Positions 1 to 10,388 of a stretch of DNA of 64,000 nt are shown piece after piece. The translations under genes were made by a program, and so were the position numbers. The DNA is from Abelmoschus esculentus. Lineage: Eukaryota; Streptophyta; Magnoliopsida; Malvales; Malvaceae. Under the pieces are notes generated by a model. It saw nothing but the letters and a program-made list of their open reading frames with translations. It ran no database searches and was not told where the DNA came from. The DNA lies in NCBI GenBank assembly GCA_035048815.1, contig JAUCBN010000017.1, forward strand, positions 18,410,936 to 18,474,935. The letters run 5' to 3'. Numbering within the stretch: the first letter of the stretch is position 1; each line of letters begins with the position of its first letter.

Positions 1-800
1 CTACTTGGATGCAATGGTAAAATATAGGTTGTGGAAGACAGATTTCCAGATAAATAAAATAAGACACGAGGCATATCATGAAAGACTGCATGAGAAATAA
101 CAAAGAATCGAACTAAACACACACACAAAAAGTAAGCATCTAAAATACAATGAAATATCAGAATAGCACTAAAATGTTGTGTGATCAAATGCTGCTTGCA
201 AATAAAGAATACATGTAACCCACTCCACAACTATGTGACGTAAACTTCTTGTTTTCCTAAAATACCTTTGTCCGATGCATATTCAGACATAAGTTTGCCG
301 TTTGAGGTATGATCCTCCAAATATTAAAAGAAAAAGTGAAACATACTTGTGTCGGACATATAAAACTCACCCCGAATCCAGGTAACACAGCTCCATAGGA
401 GGAACTTATGGAATTCCTCAATCTATCAAACAAACAAGAGCAACAGAAGCAACTTGAAATTCCAGTAAACCAATATAAAGCAATTAAGACATTACCTAAA
501 GGCAAGAAAAAACATAGCCAAACAAAGAGAGGGAGAACCCATATAAAACTTTATGCAAAGAAAAGATATTAAAGATGTAAGCACATAAAGAGAAGACTGT
601 AAGAGTTAATAGCCAAGATGTTCAACTTAAAGCAATGGCTACAGCCTCTGCCAGTATCAAACATATGCAGCTTAATTGAAAATTGTGTTCAGCTTTCAAT
701 TCCACTACCCATTTTATTCTTGCCACTTGAAATTGAAGCAGAAAAAGCAAAGGCTTACGGTATTAAAACTAACAAAAAAGAGAGAATAGTAGGCTATAGT
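1..800. other. Sequence 3' of the acetylglutamate kinase gene
   Basis: No coding region is recognised here. The part nearest 800 should be the 3' UTR of the minus-strand kinase gene. Short open frames such as one at 257-505 resemble no family and look like chance. A UTR intron or the end of a neighbouring gene cannot be excluded. Confidence 0.4.
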
Positions 801-1871
801 TTAACCGGTGATCATTGTTCCAGCACCCTCATCGGTCATAATCTCATGAAGTAACGAGTGCTGAACACGACCATCGATAATGCTAGCAGTGGTGACCCCT
901 TGAGCAAGGGATCGAATACAACAATTCACTTTCGGAATCATCCCACCACCAACCTTGCCTTCCTCAATCATTTTCTTCACTCCCTTTATATCAATCTCTT
1001 TCACCAAGCTTCCAGGATCCTCCCGATTTCTCAGAATCCCTGCGACGTCGGTCAACAGAATCAGTTTCTCTGCTCCCAATGCCGCCGCCACCTCACCAGC
1101 AACCGTATCTGCATTGATGTTGTAAGGCTGCCCGAACTCATCGGCCGCAACTGATGCAATCACCGGAATGCTTCCGTTGTCCACGAGCGTTTGGAGGACT
1201 GTGGGGTCCACTCTCGCGACCTCCCCGACAAACCCCAACTGCGCGGCGTTTGGGCTGGGTCGGGCAGTTAAAAGGCGTCCGTCCATACCAGAGAGGCCAA
1301 CGGCGGTGGCACCAGCGAAGTTGATACGAGAGACCAGGTCTTTGTTAACTTTTCCGACAAGGACCATAGAAACAACTTCCATGGTCCTGGCGTCTGTCAC
1401 ACGGAGACCATCGCGGAACTGAGAAGGGATGTTGAGCTGATTAAGAAGGACGTTGATTTCAGGACCGCCGCCATGGACGAGGGCGGGACGGAGACCAACG
1501 CATGCAAGAAGGACGAGGTCCCTGACAACAGAGGCCTTGAGCTCGGCAGATTTCATTGCGGCGCCACCGTATTTGACAACAATGGTCTTTCCCCTAAATT
1601 TCTGAATGTAGGGGAGTGACTCAGAGAGGATTTTGACTCGAAGTTGATGATCGTAATTGCTAAGAGTGGGATTGGGCGGATCATTAAGAGCAGTTGAAGG
1701 AGCTGAAGAAGCTCTTACAGCAAGACGAAGCCGACGAGAACGAGGGGTTGATGAGTCCTTCGATAAATTGAAACTGAGGTTTAGGGTTTTTGATTTAGAA
1801 AAGGAGAGAAATGAAAGTGTCTCTTGTGAAGGGCAGAAGTGGAGAGATTTGAGTGTGGGTGTTGCGGCCAT
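801..1871 (-). CDS. NAGK: Acetylglutamate kinase, chloroplastic
   Basis: Phosphorylates N-acetyl-L-glutamate with ATP, the second and usually controlled step of arginine synthesis in the plastid. It is one exon of 356 codons. The open frame runs upstream to 1958, but that entry codon is TTG; the first ATG is at 1871 and opens a Ser/Arg-rich stretch of about 53 residues typical of a transit peptide. Visible motifs are the nucleotide-binding VVKYGGAAM (residues 98-106), the substrate loop LVHGGGPEIN (131-140), NADTVAGEVAAALGAEKLIL with LTDVAGIL, and the C-terminal GGMIPKV region. The tail ending GAGTMITG is typical of this family. Plant NAGK is known to bind the PII protein, which relieves arginine inhibition; the C-terminal part used for this appears complete. 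No defect is seen. Confidence 0.95.
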   Translation of the reverse strand: MAATPTLKSLHFCPSQETLSFLSFSKSKTLNLSFNLSKDSSTPRSRRLRLAVRASSAPSTALNDPPNPTLSNYDHQLRVKILSESLPYIQKFRGKTIVVKYGGAAMKSAELKASVVRDLVLLACVGLRPALVHGGGPEINVLLNQLNIPSQFRDGLRVTDARTMEVVSMVLVGKVNKDLVSRINFAGATAVGLSGMDGRLLTARPSPNAAQLGFVGEVARVDPTVLQTLVDNGSIPVIASVAADEFGQPYNINADTVAGEVAAALGAEKLILLTDVAGILRNREDPGSLVKEIDIKGVKKMIEEGKVGGGMIPKVNCCIRSLAQGVTTASIIDGRVQHSLLHEIMTDEGAGTMITG

Positions 1872-1989
1872 TTTCTCTCTGACTCCACTGTTTTCTTCAG
1901 CTTCGGGTTTAGAAAACAAAGTGTATAGAGACGGAGTGAGGCTGAGGAGTGTACTCAAAATTGTTATTTTTCTAATGGGTAAATTATGT

Positions 1990-3291
1990 TATTAGTCCAT
2001 GTTTTATACGGAGGTTATGAATTTAGAAAGCTCAAAAATCAATTTTAAATTAGATACATATCTTTTTTAACAACAATATGATTAATAATAGAAATTAATT
2101 TAATATATTAGGATTAAGATTAAAATTTAGAAATGATATTTTAAATTTTAAGTAATGTTGAATATATGAATATTAATATCGTAAATACTATAAATTAAAT
2201 TAGAAAATTATTCTAATGAGTTCATATAATATTTGATCTAAATTAATATTTAATAGGTTAATAGATTATATATTAATAATTATACTAAAAAATATTTATT
2301 TTTTTTTGTTTTCTTTTCGTTGAAAAAATAACTTATATTTTCTTTTAAAATCATATTTTTATTTAAGGTTGAGTATTCGATCGAGTCGAGTCAAAAATTT
2401 TGAGTTATTCGAATTTACGAATCATATTTTATCATTCAAACTTTATTTAATATTTTTTCAATTCGGGTTTAAGAAATTCGGATCGAGTCGATTCAAGTTT
2501 TCGAGTTCTTACAAAAAATTAATTTTAATTATTTATTATATTATAATATAATTTAATTTTAATTTAAACGTCCTCCTCTAATCATACAAGATATATATAT
2601 GTACATCTCTTCATATGTGACAATATTTTTTATATTTTCATATATCAATTTATATAGATCATAAAAATTTAAAAATAAATTTTTTAATTACTAAAAATTT
2701 TACAATATTGCTTCCATTCTATTTTTTAAATTGATCATTTAAACCTTACAATTTTAACTGCAGTTGATCGTTGTGGGCTAAGATGGACTAACAATTTAAG
2801 GCCCAACATGAGCCTTTCCGCCCGAAGAAGAAAGGATGGTTGTTGAGTTGCATGCTAAAACGGGTTGGATTTACTTAGGGGAGGACGTCCGTTGCTTATG
2901 CAGCTGCAAACTTGGATCCGTAACGTTTAATTAAAACTCGATACGATTTTAAAATTAAATTTATTTTATAAAAATTATTTTTAAAATATAAATTTAAAAT
3001 CATCAACTGTTATTTAAATAAAAAATATTGTACACCATAAAATAAAAAATTATTTAAAATAATTTTAAAATTAATTATGTATAAAATAAATGTAGTCATG
3101 GGATTAACCGAACCCACCACGTTAGCATGATTACCAAACCGGCGTGTTTTTTTTTTAAATTCTACGCGACAACAACAGGAAGTTTAGCAGATTTGCTATC
3201 AAGATGAGAACCACGTCATAACAACCCTACTTTCCTTATACTCTAAGCTACAAATTAAAATTAGGGTAGGGTTTCGTATTATAGTAATTAT
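1990..3291. other. AT-rich intergenic region
   Basis: No gene is seen. At about 2365-2510 there is a stretch rich in GAGTCGAGTC and ATTCGAAT-type words, like the ends of the hAT-type elements elsewhere in the window, but a second end and a TSD were not found. A less AT-rich island at 2760-2930 has no open frame worth calling. Confidence 0.5.
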
Positions 3292-3300
3292 TTTTAAATT

Positions 3301-4375
3301 GGCATAAAGATAATTTTAACCCTTAACGTTTATAGTTTTTATCGTTTTGACCCTTATTTTTTTTGGGATAAATTTAACCCTTAACCTATATCTTTTTGAC
3401 AAATAGCTTATTTTTTAACATCATGGTAACTGAACCGTTAAAAATTTAATGATGATATATATGTGGAATATAATTTTAAATGAAATGGAATGTAACCTAT
3501 CAAATACATATATATATATGGAATATAATTTTATTCTAATATAAAAATATAAAACAATTAAAATTTAAATAAAATATTAAAAATTAATTAATTCTAAAAT
3601 AAAATATTATTAAACATTCTTAATCCTAACTACGATAAAATCAAAATCATATTCGAATTGTGTTTATATTTTTATTTTAGAATTTGTAATCATGGTGTAT
3701 TGTAATTATTTTTTATTTGAGATGTATGAACAAATAAAAAATAATGGGAATAATATTATATAAATAAAATATCATAAACTAATATAATATTTCATTTTTT
3801 ATTATATAACAAATATTTTAAATGTCAAATTCTAGACAATTTAAATAATACAAAATCCATCATATTTAATCTTAAATATTACATACAATAAATCAAATTC
3901 ACGAAAAAAAAAAAGGTTTCCATGAGACAATCGTGTCACAATAATTACGTAGAAATTTTAAAAAATATGTTATTTATTTTTTAATTTTAAAATATAATAA
4001 AAAATATAAACACAATTGGAATAAAATTTTGATTTTATCGTAGTTAGGGTTAAGAATGTTTAATAATATTTTATTTTAGAATTAATTAAATTTTAATATT
4101 TTATTTGAATTTTAATTATTTTAAATTTTTATATTATTATAAAATTATATTTCATATATATATATGTATTTGATAGGTTACATTTCATTTTATTTAAAAT
4201 TATATTCCATATATATATCATCGTTAAATTTTTTACGGTTCAGTTATCATGGTAGTTAAAAAAAAAGCTATTTGTCAAAAAGATATAGGTTAAGGGCTAA
4301 ATTTATCCCAAAAAAAAAATAAGGGCCAAAACGACAAAAACTATAAACGTTAAGGGTTAAAATTATCTCTATGCC
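3301..4375. mobile_element. MULE-type MITE, copy 1 (9-bp TSD)
   Basis: Terminal inverted repeats of about 370-390 bp begin GGCATAAAGATAATTTTAAC on the left (3301) and end as its near inverse, ATGCC, at 4375. A central spacer of about 310 bp separates the arms. The element is flanked by a perfect 9-bp direct repeat TTTTAAATT (3292-3300 and 4376-4384). Long TIRs with a 9-bp TSD are the hallmark of Mutator-like elements. No transposase frame is present, so it is non-autonomous. A shorter sibling lies at 46390-47234. Confidence 0.88.
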
Positions 4376-4775
4376 TTTTAAATTTTATATTTAAATAAAT
4401 ATGTTCCGGGAGATCCAGATTAGGCCATGTGTCATTAATTATAATTAAACTAATCTTTTATTATACTTAGACCAATAATACGGAGTAATAATGGACGATT
4501 CTAATTATAGTTTTTTCTTATTGAATTAACAGCTCAGGTTGTATTTAATTTTGTAAGTATGCGTAGAGCATATCTTACCTGTATGTTAAAATTTATAATT
4601 TAAATTTTAAATTTTAAAATTAAATTATTTTTAAAAAAATAATTACAGGAGTTATAGTATTATCTATTAAAGAATAAATTATTAACTATTGAATATTAAT
4701 GGCTCGATCATTATATTGTAATACTAGTGTTTGAGAACATGTGATCTTCAAGAATAACAATTGTTCTATTAACAC

Positions 4776-7700
4776 TATGGATGTAAAAAGCTGACCCGAC
4801 TGAAACCTGTTCGAGTCAGAATCTGGTTTGACCCGGGATGTAATGACCCGAACCCAATATGTATTCGACAGTTGTTGACTCGAACCTGAGTTAAACCTAT
4901 TACTGCAGTAATCGAACCCGAACTGTATCCAACCGAGAATGACCTGAACCTGATTTCAACTTGTTACTATGAACTCGAAACTCGATATGCATCCGAATGA
5001 AACGAACCCAAACCCGAGTCTAACCTGGCGGATAACCGATATTACTCGACTGAATCAACCCGAGACTTGATTTAACCCAATTTGTTTTGAACCCGACCTG
5101 ATAAATGATCCGACTTATTATTGACCTGAACTAATATTAACAAGATTTAATATTTACATGACATATAATTAAGTATATCTATAATTTAATAAATTTAAAA
5201 TATTGGTAAATAAAATCAGACTTTAAAAATAGAATTAGACATGAGAATTAATTTAAGAATTAATATTTAAATTTAATATTACATATTTAATTAAATTAAT
5301 TTATTTATTATTTTATTTAGTTTTAATGTATTTAATTTTAATTTAAATTAGTATTTTATTAAAAATTATAATTTTAAATTAATATTTTTAAAATTATAAT
5401 TTTAAATTAATATTTAATTAAGTTAAATTAGTTTATTGAACTTAGGATTAATTAAACTAAATTAAAATATAAAAACATAAATTACAAACATAATTAAAAG
5501 AATTCTCAAATCGAATGTAAATTTTTATTAAATTAATCTAAATTATGACTCAATTAAATTAAACCAAAATAATTGATAAAAAAAACACAATGATAAAAAA
5601 AAGTGAAAAGTAAAAATTTTGGAGGAATAAAAGTTACTTAAAAGTTTAGAGAGAAATATAAATAAGTTTTGATTATTATATAAAAAAAAGAAAAAAAACA
5701 ATTTTTTTGAGGGAATTAAAATATATAGTAAATTTTGGTGAATTATCATTATTATTAAAATATATAATCAAATAAAAAACTTTGACTAAATATAATCAAT
5801 TAAAAATATATAAAAAAGATATAAGATTTAGATATTCATTTGATACTATTTTAGATTGGATAAAAAATTTTATATTTTTTTATATAGGTCGCGCTTAAAA
5901 AATCAAATTCCACGTCGCTCTACACATTATTTTACAATTATTTCAATTTGATTATAATCACTCAAAAATTAAGTTTTAAATTTTATCTTTTTATTCGATT
6001 TGGTCCTTATTTAATTAAAATCAAATTTTATATTTTAAAATTATTTTAATTTGATCATAGGAAATTTAGTTTGGTGATTAAAGAATTAATCTTAGAGAAC
6101 TAGTTTAATAATTTAGGCTTAAGAAAATAGTATTGGGCTTAAAAAATTATTAATATACATACATTAATTCATAAACAAATTAAATACATATATTAGTATA
6201 TATATTAAAATATATTATATTATATATATTATATATTAATATATAAAGTATTATATTTATTAATACCTATATATATTATATATTATATATTAAATTATAC
6301 TATAATCATTAAATCAAAAAATATTTATTAAAAAATAATTATAACTATTAAAGTAATGAAAAAAAATATTTTAGTTTAGGAGGAAAATTTTTGTTTTTTG
6401 ATTTGAGGGGGAAACTAACAACAAAATAAAACAATGAAGAAATTTTTTTAATTTTTTTAGGGGTTAATCATATATACATATAATATTATATATATAATAT
6501 ATACATAATTTCATATACATATATATATAATACATATACATATATTAAATTATTAATATAATAATATAGTATATTATACTAAATTACTAATATATATTAT
6601 ATATACATAATATATATATACATATATTAATGTATATATTAATGTACTATGTATATAATAATGTACTACTACTAGTCTACTATGTATGCATTTAATCATT
6701 ATAGTATATATGAATGTACTATGTATACATTATGCATATATGATATATTAATGTATACATGATACCTCTAATTACTAATATATAATTATATACATATAAT
6801 ATATATTAATGTATATATTTAATTATCAACATATATTATATACATACTTATATTAAATTATTAATGTATTATATATATAATATTATATTTCTATATTATA
6901 TATTTTCATACTTAGTTAAATTTATTTTTCATATATAGCATTATTTTATTTTTAAAAATAATATTATTTTATATACAGTATAATTCATATATAGTATTAT
7001 TCTATTTCAAAAAATAGTATTAGTCTATGTATAATATTATTCTATATATAATATAAATTTTATATATACTATTATTCTATTTGTGATATAAATTCTATAT
7101 ATAGTATAAATTTTATATTTCCATTTTTGAAATAGATTAATAAGGTAATATTTTATTTTATTAATGATTATCCTTTTTTAATTTAAAATTTTATTTTTGA
7201 CTTTGCAGTCCAATATTTATTCTTTATTAATTTTTATTTTTTTTTTGTAATTTAGTATAACTTTTATTTTTTTAGATATGAATCGTTATTCATTATATGA
7301 TATTTTACTAAGTCTATTGCGTAATATTTATTTTTAATGAGATTCATGCTAGTAAAAGATGTCAGATATTAAATAATTAATTCAAAATAAATGATCAACC
7401 ATTCAACCAAAACTCTATCGTTTATTTACTTACTTTTACAAAATCAAACTTAATAATTTTAATTATTATGAATTTAAAACTAAAATTAATTTGACTTGAA
7501 ATAAACCCGACCTAAAATGCAACCGAACTGAAATAGGCCCGACCTGAAATCTACTCGACCTGGAATGAAACTGTCAATTATCCGATTTAGACCCGAACCG
7601 TTTGAACCCGACCTGAAATAGACTCGACCTGAAACAGACTTGACCTGAAATAGACCCGACCTGAAATGGATTCGACCTGAAATGGACCTACACTCGACCC

Positions 7701-7793
7701 GAATCGAATCAAAACATCAAATCAACCTGAAATGACTTGTATCCGATTTTACCCGACCTGAAAACCATCAAAATAACTATTTTTACATCCTTA
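4776..7793. mobile_element. 3.0-kb non-autonomous hAT-type element (8-bp TSD)
   Basis: The left end TATGGATGTAAAAA and the inverse of the right end, TAAGGATGTAAAAA, form short TIRs with the hAT-like GGATG core. The element is flanked by a perfect 8-bp repeat ATTAACAC (4768-4775 and 7794-7801). Both subterminal zones (about 4785-5115 and 7495-7760) carry many degenerate copies of a roughly 15-bp word close to GACCCGACCTGAAAT. The interior is very AT-rich, with TATA-type simple repeats at about 6180-6900. No transposase frame is visible. Confidence 0.8.
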
Positions 7794-8119
7794 ATTAACA
7801 CTGGAATAAGATGGTTCGTGCTTAACTTAAAAATTATTTTTTAATATTAAGACATAAAATAACACAAAAACACTGTTATTTTTATCTGTTGAAAATATCA
7901 TTAATATCATACACTTGATAAATATATCTATTTAATTATTTTTTATTTTATTTTTTATTAAATAAATTTTTACTTGGAAAAACTATTTTAAATTTAAATT
8001 ATAATAAATATTAAAAAATTATTTAATAAAAATAAAAAATTAAATATTTTATTAATTAATTAATCACATAAATAACATATTAAAAATATTTATTTACGAT
8101 ATAATTTCTCCATCCACCC

Positions 8120-8127
8120 TATAATAA
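8120..8127 (+). promoter_or_regulatory. Candidate TATA box of the xylan methyltransferase gene
   Basis: TATAATAA lies about 120 bp upstream of the ATG at 8242, followed by a C-rich leader. It is the best match in the stretch, but the surrounding DNA is AT-rich, so the call is tentative. Confidence 0.4.
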
Positions 8128-8241
8128 CTCCAAACTAAACTCCCTCCTCATTACTGTCTCCACCTTTTCCTTTCGCAAAAAACCCAAAATTTTTGCTTTG
8201 TCAAAGCCAGGAGAAAAGGAATCTACTTGAAGGCAACAACA

Positions 8242-9153
8242 ATGAGGCCGTCCAACTCAAAATCTCAATCTCCTTTCAACACAAAACTCATACTTATATG
8301 TGTTTCAGTTCTGCTCTTCGTCTTCCTCATCATCACCACCAGCTCTTCATTTTCTAAACCGCGTCCATTGCCCAGTTCTGAATCCCACATCACTAACACA
8401 CGTGATCCAGTCGACGACCTTCCAGCGAGAGAATCAGAGCCGGTATCCTGCCCATCTATTCCCTCGACGCCAACATGCACCAAAACCCCGCCGTCTCTAG
8501 CCAATGCACTCATCCACTACGCCACCACAAACGTCACCCCGCAACAGACACTCAAGGAAATCTCGGTTTCAGCGCGGGTTTTAGAGAAGAAATCGCCTTG
8601 CAAGTTCCTGGTGTTCGGATTGGGCCACGACAGTCTGATGTGGACATCTCTCAACCATGGCGGTCGCACCGTTTTCCTCGAAGAAGATAAGGCGTGGATC
8701 GAGCAGATCAAAGGGAAACTTCCGAGTTTAGAATCTTACCACGTTGAGTATTTGACCAAAGTTCACCAGGCGGATGGTCTGATGGAGAAGGGAATGAAGG
8801 AGGAATGCAAAGTGGCGGGCGACCCTAGATTCTCCAAGTGCGAGCTTGCTTTCAAAGGGTTCCCGAATGAGATATACGAGGTGGAGTGGGATCTAATAAT
8901 GGTGGACGCCCCCACCGGGTTCCACGATGAAGCTCCTGGGAGAATGAATGCCATCTACACTGCGGGTCTGATGGCTAGGAACCGAGAAGAAGGGGAGACA
9001 GATGTGTTCGTGCACGATGTGAACAGGGTCGTGGAAGATAAGTTCTCCATGGCTTTTCTCTGTGAGGGATACTTGAGGGAACAAGAAGGAAGACTAAGGC
9101 ATTTCAACATTCCTAGTCATAAGGCTGGCTCCGACAGACCCTTTTGTCCTTGA
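8242..9153 (+). CDS. GXM: Glucuronoxylan 4-O-methyltransferase-like (DUF579)
   Basis: Members of this DUF579 branch move a methyl group from S-adenosylmethionine to the 4-O position of glucuronic acid side chains of xylan, in the Golgi, during secondary wall formation. It is a single exon of 303 codons. The open frame starts at a TTG at 8227, but the first ATG is 8242. Residues 15-33 form one membrane anchor (type II topology), followed by a Ser/Pro-rich stem. The catalytic region has FLVFGLGHDSLMW (about 122-134), the acidic FLEED (145-149) and DLIMVDAPTGF, and ends RLRHFNIPSH...RPFCP. The pattern matches the GXM/GXMT branch better than the IRX15 branch of the same family. It is full length with no defects. 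Which GXM paralogue it is cannot be said. Confidence 0.9.
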   Translation: MRPSNSKSQSPFNTKLILICVSVLLFVFLIITTSSSFSKPRPLPSSESHITNTRDPVDDLPARESEPVSCPSIPSTPTCTKTPPSLANALIHYATTNVTPQQTLKEISVSARVLEKKSPCKFLVFGLGHDSLMWTSLNHGGRTVFLEEDKAWIEQIKGKLPSLESYHVEYLTKVHQADGLMEKGMKEECKVAGDPRFSKCELAFKGFPNEIYEVEWDLIMVDAPTGFHDEAPGRMNAIYTAGLMARNREEGETDVFVHDVNRVVEDKFSMAFLCEGYLREQEGRLRHFNIPSHKAGSDRPFCP

Positions 9154-10388
9154 ATTGAACCCAGGAATGGGATGTCGTGTTTTGTTTTGTTTTGTTTTGT
9201 TCTTTTTCTAATCATGATAGACAAAATCTCCTTTTGAAATGGCTCATCAGATTGAGTACGATAAAAAGCTGAACTTCAACAATGGACTTAAAATGCTTAT
9301 CTCTAGGATCAAGGGCAACTTGAATTCCAAAATTGATTCTACTTTATTAGTATTTTAATTATAATTTATAATTAAAGTTTTAATTATAATTTATAATTAA
9401 AGTTTTAATCGATATTTGTGCTTGTGTTTCGAGTTTTTATTTATCATTCGAACATTTGGGACTTCTATTTCAATGTTAAAAATAATCTTAGTAGTTCTTT
9501 TATTAAGATGACAAATGAGATTTACTAGTGAGACCGGAAACTTTAATTTAGGTTAAAGCTATATTTTTATTTATGAGTTCGACTCAAAAAAATCAATTTC
9601 GTTCATCGCCAAAAAATGTATTTATTTTAACTCTTCATTCTATGAAATTGATTAAATTGACTATTTGACCAATATTGATCGTTACGGTATTGATGTAGTG
9701 GTACCTGATGTTAGGTGGTAGTACACGTGGGATAATGATACAGTGGAAGAGGCTTAATTACTTATTTTAATTAAATTTAAAAACATAATTGATTTTTTAC
9801 GGGATAACTATTTTTAATTAAAAGTTCGATAACTTGCCAAGGGTTACGAATTGCAGTACAAAAATGTTAAGGTACTCAATTTAATTTAATAGCTTGTCAT
9901 CTAAGTTATTATGCCATCCATTAGGCCTGGCTAAACTATTTTTCCATTCAATTAAATCCTGGCAAGTCTCCTTTCCAGTTGAGACATCATTGTCCCGTTT
10001 GGTTTGATTTTATTTTATTGAGAGAGAAAGATTAATAAAATAAATAATATTTTGATTGAGCCAATTTTTAAGTAATTAAAGTATTAAACTACAATATAAA
10101 AATAAAATGCAGCTGGCTATATGTTTTATATTGTACAATTAAAAAAGTACACCATTAGCAGATTACAATGTCCATGCAACCACTGAACCAACAAGCACAC
10201 CAACAAATCTAAAATGTCTTTTTTTAGCAAAAATAAAATATTTTAGCCAATCACAAATTCAAGGAAGTGGTCCAAAACGATTGAACCATCTTGGTGCAAA
10301 GCAAGGCAAAAATGACTACAGCTCTGTACAAGTATCCAGTTTTCTTCTCTGCTGAGTAGAGGTGGATTCATAGCTGGTCCAGGTTCAG
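9154..10388. other. Intergenic region, 3' sides of two convergent genes
   Basis: It holds a short (TTTTG)n tract near 9178-9200 just after the methyltransferase stop, and two tandem 25-bp units of TTTTAATTATAATTTATAAT type at 9353-9402. Nothing else is recognised. The part next to 10388 should be the 3' UTR of the LysM gene. Confidence 0.5.

Noticed and set aside
1872..1958. N-terminal extension of acetylglutamate kinase by 29 codons
   Set aside because: It begins at TTG; the ATG at 1871 starts a normal transit peptide.
7495..7760. CRISPR-like array of spaced repeats
   Set aside because: The 15-bp words are degenerate, nearly contiguous and lie inside a plant DNA transposon.
8227..8241. Five extra codons before the xylan methyltransferase
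   Set aside because: The first codon is TTG; ATG is at 8242.
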